A stretch of DNA of 64,000 nucleotides. It comes from Methylotuvimicrobium buryatense 5G. GTDB taxonomy: Bacteria > Pseudomonadota > Gammaproteobacteria > Methylococcales > Methylomonadaceae. The number at the start of each line of letters is the position of its first letter. Position 1 is the first letter of the stretch. The notes beneath the pieces are model-generated. The model was not told the origin of the DNA. It did not search any database and worked only from the letters and a program-made list of their open reading frames with translations. Positions 57,585-64,000 of the stretch are shown here, piece after piece. The position numbers and the translations under genes were made by a program. The stretch spans positions 3,542,904 through 3,606,903 of the forward strand of contig NZ_KB455575.1 in NCBI RefSeq assembly GCF_000341735.1, read 5' to 3'.

Positions 57585-59264
57585 ATGAATGCAATTTATT
57601 TGATGTTAATAGGCTTGGCTGCCATGGCGCTGGGTTATTTTGTCTACGCAAAATTTATTTGCGAAAAAATCTTTAAAGTCGATCCCATGTTTCTGACCCC
57701 GGCCCATGAATTGAACGACGGTATCGATTACGTGCCGACCAACAAATATGTACTTTGGGGGCATCATTTTACCTCGGTGGCTGGCGCCGCGCCGATCATC
57801 GGTCCCGCTATCGCCGTAATTTGGGGCTGGGTACCGGCTTTCGTTTGGGTTGTTTTAGGCACCATCTTCTTTGCCGGCGTGCATGACGCCGGCGGCATCT
57901 GGGCCAGTAACCGCAATCAAGCCAAATCGATCGGCTCATTGACCGGCGACATTATCGGTAAACGCGCCCGCAGTTGTTTCATGATCGTGATTTTTTTGTT
58001 GCTGCTGATGGTGAATGCGGTGTTCGCAGTCGTCATTGCCAGCCAATTGATTAGCTTTCCCAGCGCGACGATACCGGTCTGGGGAGCTATCGTTGTGGCG
58101 CTGATCATCGGCCAACTGATTTATCGCCGCTCCATCGGCTTGATGAGCGTAACACTGTTAGGCGTCATTGCACTGTATGCGATGATTTATGTCGGTGCCG
58201 AATTGCCGGTTTCATTGCCCGAGCAAGTGGCCGGTTTAAACGCCAACCAAAGCTGGATCATCATCCTGTTCGCTTATGCGGCGATCGCTTCGTTATTGCC
58301 GGTATGGGTGTTGCTGCAACCGAGAGATTACATCAACGGCATTCAACTGTTCATCGGACTGATTTTGTTTTACGGTGCAGTATTGGCTGCAGGCCCCGAG
58401 ATTGTCGCTCCAGCTTTCAACACCGATTTGCCGGAAGGCACGCCGTCGATCATTCCGATTTTATTCGTGACCATTGCCTGCGGCGCCATTTCCGGCTTTC
58501 ATGGCTTGGTGTCGAGCGGCACGACGTCCAAGCAATTGGATAAAGAGCCTGATTTGCGTTTCGTCGGTTATTTCGGCGCGGTCGGCGAAGGTTCGTTGGC
58601 ATTGTCGGCCATCATAGCGACGACCGCGGGCTTCGCTACCTTGGGCGACTGGCAGGCGATCTATCACAGCTTCGGGCAAGGCGGCGTCGGCGCTTTCATC
58701 CAAGGCGGCGGCAATATTCTCCAGCAAGGTCTTGGGTTGGATAGCGTCTTGGCGGAAACACTTTTGACGGTGATGGTCGTCTTGTTTGCCGGCACCACGA
58801 TGGATACTAGCTTGCGTTTGCAGCGCTATATCTTTCAAGAATGGGGCGTGATTTACCGGATCGGCTGGCTGCAAAAACCGCTTCAAGCGACACTATTGGC
58901 GGTCGGTTCGTGTTTGCTGCTGGCCTTCGGCGTCGGCGGCGACGGTAGCGGGGGGCTCTTGATATGGCCATTGTTCGGCACAACCAATCAATTGCTGGCC
59001 GGATTCACGCTCTTGGTGATTACGGTGATGTTGGTAAAACGCGGCCGGCCGATGTGGTATACCTTGGCGCCGCTGCTGTTTCTGCTGATCATGACCACGC
59101 TGGGCTTGCTAATTCAGCTGAAAAGCTTTTACGACCAACAAGACTGGTTCCTGTTGTCGCTCGACATCGTGGTATTGATTGCCGCCATCCTGATTTCGCT
59201 GGAATCGAGCTGGGTACTCGGCAAGCAAATCAAAGCCAATAAAGCCGAGGCCGTTAACCCATGA
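57585..59264 (+). CDS. cstA: Carbon starvation protein A-family transporter
   Basis: 559 residues with about 16 membrane helices. Signatures: WGHHFTSVAGAAPIIGPAIAV (about 58-78), GTIFFAGVHDAGGIWAS, and GFHGLVSSGTTSKQL. CstA imports peptides or pyruvate during carbon starvation in E. coli, where it is about 700 residues; this shorter form is one of the natural subtypes. Its stop overlaps the next gene's start by 4 bp. The operon with an ArsA-type ATPase is discussed in the findings. The substrate is not known here. Confidence 0.93.
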   Translation: MNAIYLMLIGLAAMALGYFVYAKFICEKIFKVDPMFLTPAHELNDGIDYVPTNKYVLWGHHFTSVAGAAPIIGPAIAVIWGWVPAFVWVVLGTIFFAGVHDAGGIWASNRNQAKSIGSLTGDIIGKRARSCFMIVIFLLLLMVNAVFAVVIASQLISFPSATIPVWGAIVVALIIGQLIYRRSIGLMSVTLLGVIALYAMIYVGAELPVSLPEQVAGLNANQSWIIILFAYAAIASLLPVWVLLQPRDYINGIQLFIGLILFYGAVLAAGPEIVAPAFNTDLPEGTPSIIPILFVTIACGAISGFHGLVSSGTTSKQLDKEPDLRFVGYFGAVGEGSLALSAIIATTAGFATLGDWQAIYHSFGQGGVGAFIQGGGNILQQGLGLDSVLAETLLTVMVVLFAGTTMDTSLRLQRYIFQEWGVIYRIGWLQKPLQATLLAVGSCLLLAFGVGGDGSGGLLIWPLFGTTNQLLAGFTLLVITVMLVKRGRPMWYTLAPLLFLLIMTTLGLLIQLKSFYDQQDWFLLSLDIVVLIAAILISLESSWVLGKQIKANKAEAVNP

Positions 59265-59533
59265 AATTGAGCGATCTAAAAACCCTGTTCAAGCAGGCCG
59301 ATTATTACGCCGAAGAGTTCTATAACGCCCCCTATCGGGCGGCTATCGCCCGCGCCCGCCGTGAGCAGGACGATCTTTTCATGTTGCTGGTGTTTAGCGA
59401 AATGATGGGCGTGCCCAATCCTGTCAGTTATTACACACTGGAATTGCAGCCCATCCTGCTGGAACGTTTTCACGACTGGCATCGGCGAATGGGCATGGAG
59501 CACTCGCCGCTGGACCATATCAAATGCTGTTGA
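59261..59533 (+). CDS. Small CC-ending protein of the cstA operon (cory-CC-star-like)
   Basis: 90 residues, helical, with EEFYNAPYRAAIARARREQDD, MGVPNPVSYYTLEL, and a C-terminal end HIKCC immediately before the stop. This matches the small family I know as cory-CC-star, recognised by its two Cys at the end. Function unknown; the Cys pair could be a metal site, lipid anchor or redox pair. It sits between cstA (4-bp overlap) and an ArsA/GET3-type ATPase gene (4 bp apart). Confidence 0.75.
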   Translation: MKLSDLKTLFKQADYYAEEFYNAPYRAAIARARREQDDLFMLLVFSEMMGVPNPVSYYTLELQPILLERFHDWHRRMGMEHSPLDHIKCC

Positions 59534-59537
59534 CGCA

Positions 59538-60545
59538 ATGAGTCACCTAACCGATAAGCGTATTCTGTTAGTCGGCGGCAAGGGCGGTGTGGGAAAAACC
59601 ACGGTGTCCTCGGCGCTGGCCTTACTCGCCGCCCGGCGCGGAAAAAAAGTGCTGCTGGTTTCGACCGACCCGGCGCATAGCCTGGCCGATGCATTCGGCT
59701 GCCGAATCGGCGACAACATAACCCGACTGACGGCCAACATAGACGGACTGGAACTGGACCCCGACCGCGAAGTGGAACAGCACCTAGAGCGAGTGAGCGT
59801 CCAGTTGAAGCAGTTTGCCCGACCGGAAATGTACGGTGCGATCGAAAAACAAATGCGCTTGACCCGTCAATCGCCGGGCGCGCAAGAAGCCGCGATGCTA
59901 GAGCGGATTGCCAACACCCTGAAACTGGGTCTCAAGGACTACGATCTGACGATTTTCGATACGGCGCCGACCGGCCATACCTTGCGTTTATTAAGTCTGC
60001 CCGAGGCCATCGCGGCCTGGACCCAGGGCTTGCTGAACGCCAATCGACGTTCGGAAAAATTGGCTGAAGTTCTCGAGCACTTAACGCCTAAAGCCGGGCG
60101 CAGCATCGATAATCCGTTGTCCGATCCAAAAGAACATGCCACGGCAGACATGGATGCACGCACCAAGGCCATCGCTGAAACGCTGTTGACCCGGCAGCGC
60201 TTGTTGTTGCGAACCCGCGAACTATTTCAAGACAAAGAGCAAACGGCCTTGCTGTTTGTCTTGACGCCCGAAAAATTGCCGATTCTCGAAACCGCCCGCA
60301 CCGTAAAAACCTTGCAGCAAGAACGGCTGCCTATAGCCGGCTTGGTCGTCAACCGTATATTGCCGGAAGAGGCCGGCGGCGATTTTTTAGCTCAACGCCG
60401 CCGGCAAGAAAAAATACACCTGCAGCAAATAGACCAAGACTTCGACGATCTACCGAGATATTCGATTCCGCTACAGGCAACCGACATACAAGGGATCGAC
60501 GGGCTGAATGGGATGGCGGATTTGTTAAAGAATGCGGGGTTGTGA
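59538..60545 (+). CDS. ArsA/GET3-family ATPase
   Basis: 335 residues, a single ATPase domain. Deviant P-loop GGKGGVGKTTVSSA (about 12-25), switch I-like STDPAHSLADAFG, and an A-loop region TAPTGHTLRLLSLP. No CxxC zinc motif of eukaryotic Get3 is present. Family members pump arsenite via ArsB or guide tail-anchored membrane proteins. No arsenic gene is near. It is the last gene of the cstA operon, so it may assist the CC-ending protein or CstA. Confidence 0.9.
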   Translation: MSHLTDKRILLVGGKGGVGKTTVSSALALLAARRGKKVLLVSTDPAHSLADAFGCRIGDNITRLTANIDGLELDPDREVEQHLERVSVQLKQFARPEMYGAIEKQMRLTRQSPGAQEAAMLERIANTLKLGLKDYDLTIFDTAPTGHTLRLLSLPEAIAAWTQGLLNANRRSEKLAEVLEHLTPKAGRSIDNPLSDPKEHATADMDARTKAIAETLLTRQRLLLRTRELFQDKEQTALLFVLTPEKLPILETARTVKTLQQERLPIAGLVVNRILPEEAGGDFLAQRRRQEKIHLQQIDQDFDDLPRYSIPLQATDIQGIDGLNGMADLLKNAGL

Positions 60546-60623
60546 CGGTATTTTCCAAATGGCTTATCGAGCGATAATCGGATGAAGGGTTCTTGCTCTG
60601 GGCCGATTTTCCAGCCCGCCCCG

Positions 60624-60685
60624 AACGTTTCGATTTGCTTGGGCCACGGTCGAAACGTTGAGGACGGGATTACAAATCCCGTCCT
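60624..60685. repeat. Nested hairpins (family E)
   Basis: AACGTTTCGA (60624-60633) pairs exactly with TCGAAACGTT (60650-60659), then AGGACGGGAT pairs with ATCCCGTCCT (60661-60685). The second hairpin recurs at 751 and 48298. It lies 79 bp after the ATPase gene. The rest of 60546-60955 has no gene. Confidence 0.5.
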
Positions 60686-60955
60686 GCCAAGGTAGAGAAG
60701 GCGCCGCTTTGCCGTTGACCGGCAGATGCGTCGAAAACTGTTCCACCTCGCTAGTGCTTAGGTCACATGGATGGCGCTTGCCAACATGCAAAATAAAGCG
60801 TTTAATCCACTTGGTTTAGGCCTGTTCGGTACGAATGCTATAGTGCTTCAAACGAATCTTGGCTCGTACTTGATTCCATAATGTAGGTGAATTTTCCGAA
60901 GCCGGCACTGACGGTATTTTGCATTTAAGCCTGGTGCACATAAAAGGAGAAACCA

Positions 60956-62893
60956 ATGATAAACGACGATCTTAAAAGTAGGGAAAACTCAATGCCGGGC
61001 AGCGGCATATCGCGCCGTGACTTTATAAAAGTTACCGCTGGCAGCGTCACATGCTTTTCTTTGAGTTCATGGATGCTTGGATGCGTCACCCATGACAGCG
61101 GGTTTGCCAAGGTCGCGAGTTACCCGATTGATTCCGATGTTTATACTACCCTCGATAGAACCATCAAGCCCGAGCCAACATCAGGGGCTATTTTGCCTGA
61201 ATATCTCAACCGGATTTCAGAATACGATCAAAATGGATATGGTGTCTGGAGTTATGGCGAAGCGCTAGTTTGCGAACAACGCTTCGATATCATGGGAGTC
61301 TATAACCCTCCGGAAAGCAATCATCCTACAACACTGTTAAGATTTTTCAGTATCAGCGACATCCATATCACGGATAAAGAATCGCCTTCCCAGTTGATCT
61401 ATATGCAGCAACTGAATCAATGTGGTTTTGAGGCAGGTGTTACGTCAGTTTATTCGCCTGTCATGATGTACACACCCCATGTGCTAGACGCGGCGATCCA
61501 GACGGTAAACGCCCTGCACCAAAATCAGCCCATCGACTTCGGCATCTCATTGGGGGATGCCTGCAACAGCACGCAGTACAACGAGTTGAGATGGTATATT
61601 GATGTCATTGACGGCAAGGTTATCAAACCCAGTTCCGGTGCTCATGAGGGCGCCGATGACATCGACTATCAGAAACCTTTCAAAGCCGCAGGGCTCGACC
61701 CGTCGATTCCCTGGTATCAAGCCATCGGCAATCACGATCATTTCTGGCTTGGCTCCATCCCGCCGGACGGTAAATACGGGGATGACCCGAGCTTGCGGGA
61801 ATCTTGCACCAGCGACGAAGTCATTGCCATGTCAAATGCGCTTTGCCGCGCTAACGACATATATAGCTATAAAACCCCTGAAGAGACACTGTACTATATG
61901 GGCGTCATTGATGGTGCTACCCCGAACGGGGAGATCGTAAAGTATGGTCAAGTTGAAAACTTCAGCGCGCCCCCCAAAGTCGTCGCCGACTCAGACCGCT
62001 ATTCACTGACCAAGATGCAGTGGGTTAAAGAGTTTTTTAACACCTCGACCGAACCGGTTGGTCATGGCTTTAGTCTGGTTCCCACAGGACAGGAAGCCGG
62101 CTTTGCCTGTTACAGCTTCGTGCCAAAAGTAAATATACCCATCAAGGTGATTGTTCTGGATAACACCCAGAGGGAGGACGACCAATCCACCAGCATCCAT
62201 GGGCATGGTTTTCTTGACGAAGCCCGCTGGCAATGGCTTAAAGCGGAGCTTGCGGAGGGTGATGATCAGGATCAACTCATGATCATTGCGGCTCACATAC
62301 CCATTGGCGTTCAAAAAGCAGGTACCTATATGGAATGGTTTGATAATTCCGCCAACCCCGATGAGCCGCAAAATGCGGTAGACCTGCCCGAATTGCTTGA
62401 AGAACTTCACAGCCATCCCAATCTGCTGATGTGGATTGCCGGTCATCGTCATGTGAATGCCGTTAAGGCATTTGAATCACCTGATCCGGTCGACGCTCCT
62501 GAAAAAGGTTTCTGGCAGGTGGAAACCTCATCACTGCATGATTTCCCGCAGCAATTGCGTATGTTTGATATCAAGCTCAACAGCGACTATACGATTTCCA
62601 TCGTCACGACCAACGTTGATCCGGCAGCCAAAGAAGGAACGCCTGCATGGACCTCCCGCAAGTATGTTGTCGCAGCGCAGCAGATTGTCAACACTGAGTC
62701 GATATATCAAGCGGATAACAGGTCTAACTACCTTGTCGATCCAGCCACCCAAAACGAAGCTCGCGTGGATGGCAAGGTCGTTATGGATCCGAGCATTCGG
62801 CCGATGCCGACGGGGTCGTATAATGCCGAACTACTCAAACAACTGAGTCCGGCAATGATGGCGAAGATGCAGGTGCTGTTCCCCACAATATAA
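60956..62893 (+). CDS. Tat-signal metallophosphoesterase, TIGR03768-like
   Basis: 645 residues. Twin-arginine signal SRRDFIKVTAG (about 18-28) ending in a possible lipobox MLGC. Metal motifs are complete: ISDIHITD (about 131), SLGDACN, AIGNHDHFW, AAHIPIG and AGHRHVN. The long insert between the first motifs is typical of the TIGR03768 group. Good AAAGGAG ribosome site. It acts outside the cytoplasm on an unknown phosphoester. A second, different Tat phosphoesterase is at 1270-2346. Confidence 0.87.
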   Translation: MINDDLKSRENSMPGSGISRRDFIKVTAGSVTCFSLSSWMLGCVTHDSGFAKVASYPIDSDVYTTLDRTIKPEPTSGAILPEYLNRISEYDQNGYGVWSYGEALVCEQRFDIMGVYNPPESNHPTTLLRFFSISDIHITDKESPSQLIYMQQLNQCGFEAGVTSVYSPVMMYTPHVLDAAIQTVNALHQNQPIDFGISLGDACNSTQYNELRWYIDVIDGKVIKPSSGAHEGADDIDYQKPFKAAGLDPSIPWYQAIGNHDHFWLGSIPPDGKYGDDPSLRESCTSDEVIAMSNALCRANDIYSYKTPEETLYYMGVIDGATPNGEIVKYGQVENFSAPPKVVADSDRYSLTKMQWVKEFFNTSTEPVGHGFSLVPTGQEAGFACYSFVPKVNIPIKVIVLDNTQREDDQSTSIHGHGFLDEARWQWLKAELAEGDDQDQLMIIAAHIPIGVQKAGTYMEWFDNSANPDEPQNAVDLPELLEELHSHPNLLMWIAGHRHVNAVKAFESPDPVDAPEKGFWQVETSSLHDFPQQLRMFDIKLNSDYTISIVTTNVDPAAKEGTPAWTSRKYVVAAQQIVNTESIYQADNRSNYLVDPATQNEARVDGKVVMDPSIRPMPTGSYNAELLKQLSPAMMAKMQVLFPTI

Positions 62894-63063
62894 GCAGATC
62901 AGAGTCACCGATATCCCACAGAGCGGAAGGTTGGCCTTACATTTGACATTCAGACCTCCTTTTTCTAATTTGAAATTCAATATTTTTTTGATTCTTGGAT
63001 TACATGGATGTGACGCTACGCATTGCCATCCCTGGCGGAATGACCCGCTTTTCCCTTAAGTTG

Positions 63064-63090
63064 GCGCCTATGGGAGCGAGCCCTAGGCGC
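63064..63090. repeat. Hairpin with GGGAGCGAG loop
   Basis: GCGCCTA (63064-63070) and TAGGCGC (63084-63090) enclose TGGGAGCGAGCCC, echoing the REP-like core at 51958-52106. It lies just past the 3' end of the ligase gene. Confidence 0.45.
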
Positions 63091-63113
63091 GAAAGTGAGC
63101 AGGCTGACAGAAC

Positions 63114-63965
63114 TCAAGGTTCATCGCGTATTCTGATGAATACGGCAAAACGAGGAATGCCCTTATCGGTGTAGCCTTGATGACGAAAGCTAATAAGGCT
63201 GCCCAGAGGCGGCGGGTCTTCTCTTTCCCGCTGGCTGAATCCGGTGCCGATGTAAAATTCCTTACCGTTTTCGGCTCGGACTTTAAGAGAGCCCATCTTG
63301 CCGACAAATTGTCCTTTGCCGGGACGATAACCGATCACGACCGCTTCCGCATCGTCGTAAGGTTTTAATTTAAGCAACCGATTGCTGCGGCCATGCTGGT
63401 AAAGACTGTCTTGATGATGCAGCATGAGGCCTTCGCCGCCTTCGGCCACGACTTGATCCAGTTTCTGTTTTAATTCGTCGGGGGATACGACTCGGAATTG
63501 CTTAATGAAATTCAGATACGGCGTATGCCGTCGCTGTGCCATTTGACGCATTGCGGCGACCCGTTCTGAAAAGGGTTTCGGATTGTCAGGCAGGTCAAAG
63601 ACCATCAGTTTTATTTTCTCCCAGCCGGAATGAGGAGCCTTGCGACTGACGATTGAAACGGTCTGCTGATATTGACCTCTTGCCAACCATAGTTCACCAT
63701 CCAGCGTTACATCGGGAAAGTCTTCGATGAACCAGTCTGGCGCATGGAGTAGGTGGCCGTTTTTAGAAATCAGTTGTTTTCCGTCCCAGCGCGCCCGGAC
63801 CCCATCAAGCTTTTCGCTGACCCAATATTCCGTGACATCGATCGACGGATCGAAAACTTTGGCCTGCATGATGTCTGGTTTTTCAATGGCCGCGGCGCTT
63901 GCAACAAACAGAAATATCGGGATAAGCAGCAGGCGGACTAAGTTGAATCGATTAGCTTTGTTCAT
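63114..63965 (-). CDS. Periplasmic ATP-dependent DNA ligase (LigE type)
   Basis: 283 residues. Signal peptide (about 1-26, ending ASAAA). Nucleotidyltransferase motif I SEKLDGVRARWDG with the adenylated Lys near 52, motif III TLDGELWL, motif IV EGLML, motif V LLKLKPYDDAEAVV; a small OB-fold ends it, with no extra domains. Such minimal exported ligases join nicks outside the cytoplasm and have been tied to DNA uptake or biofilm. Ribosome site GGAG. No partner gene is visible. Confidence 0.93.
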   Translation of the reverse strand: MNKANRFNLVRLLLIPIFLFVASAAAIEKPDIMQAKVFDPSIDVTEYWVSEKLDGVRARWDGKQLISKNGHLLHAPDWFIEDFPDVTLDGELWLARGQYQQTVSIVSRKAPHSGWEKIKLMVFDLPDNPKPFSERVAAMRQMAQRRHTPYLNFIKQFRVVSPDELKQKLDQVVAEGGEGLMLHHQDSLYQHGRSNRLLKLKPYDDAEAVVIGYRPGKGQFVGKMGSLKVRAENGKEFYIGTGFSQREREDPPPLGSLISFRHQGYTDKGIPRFAVFIRIRDEP

Positions 63966-64000
63966 GCTGTTTGCTCCGTTGGTGGACCGAAATGCTATAG

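Noticed and set aside
57325-57651. 108-codon minus-strand frame before cstA
   Set aside because: Repeat family B read backwards, opposing cstA; no ribosome site.

Overview
The window looks like the chromosome of a gammaproteobacterium, most likely a methanotroph-type member of the Methylococcales. This is an inference from gene style: a MauG-like dihaem peroxidase operon, a Tat-exported multicopper oxidase, a very large sensory gene load, dimeric NADP isocitrate dehydrogenase, and intergenic repeats with a GTGGGAGCGA core. No methane or methanol oxidation gene lies in the window, so the placement is not proven. No rRNA, tRNA, CRISPR array or complete insertion sequence was recognised.

Layout. 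1-0.12 kb: start of an MlaE-like ABC permease running off the left edge. 0.2-0.8 kb: repeats. 0.84-3.6 kb (-): operon for a dihaem peroxidase, a Tat metallophosphoesterase and a monohaem cytochrome c. 3.7-28.6 kb (-): one long signalling block. It holds, in transcription order, a MASE3/multi-PAS histidine kinase, a stand-alone receiver, a REC-PAS-HisKA_3 kinase with its NarL-type regulator, then a chemosensory cluster (receiver, MCP, CheY, STAS, CheA, MCP, CheW, Aer-like MCP, CheR), and three large c-di-GMP or methylation proteins (REC-degenerate GGDEF-EAL, CheB-CheR-PAS fusion, PAS-GGDEF-EAL). There is no separate cheB, cheD or cheZ, and no flagellar gene. 28.8-33.9 kb: asparaginase, dihydrofolate reductase, a Met/His-rich multicopper oxidase and a membrane-anchored AlbA_2 protein.

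33.9-36.8 kb is a small accessory island. It contains an attC-like site, a DUF4160/DUF2442 cassette, the 3' third of an integron-type integrase gene in the divergent orientation expected for an integron, an AbrB-like/RelE-like toxin-antitoxin pair, and a second DUF4160 gene broken by a MITE with 18-bp terminal inverted repeats. 36.8-44 kb: apaG-apaH, an ankyrin protein, icd coupled to an efflux adaptor and ABC ATPase with no permease, rlmJ, a membrane protein. 44-50.5 kb: a two-receiver protein, a BaeS-like kinase and BaeR-like regulator pushed apart by a MITE, a Spy/CpxP-like periplasmic protein, a DUF6515-like protein, pgl. 50.9-56.6 kb (-): M28 peptidase, a giant propeller/TPR protein whose 5' end is fused to a MITE, a lipoprotein. 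57.6-60.5 kb: cstA, a small CC-ending protein and an ArsA/GET3-type ATPase as a tight operon. 61-64 kb: a Tat metallophosphoesterase and a periplasmic ATP-dependent DNA ligase.

The most distinctive things are: the MshEN-like (candidate c-di-GMP-binding) segment inside CheA, next to c-di-GMP enzymes; the cstA/CC-protein/ArsA module; the decayed integron; and several families of modular palindromic MITE-like repeats that repeatedly end on, or run into, gene starts and stops.
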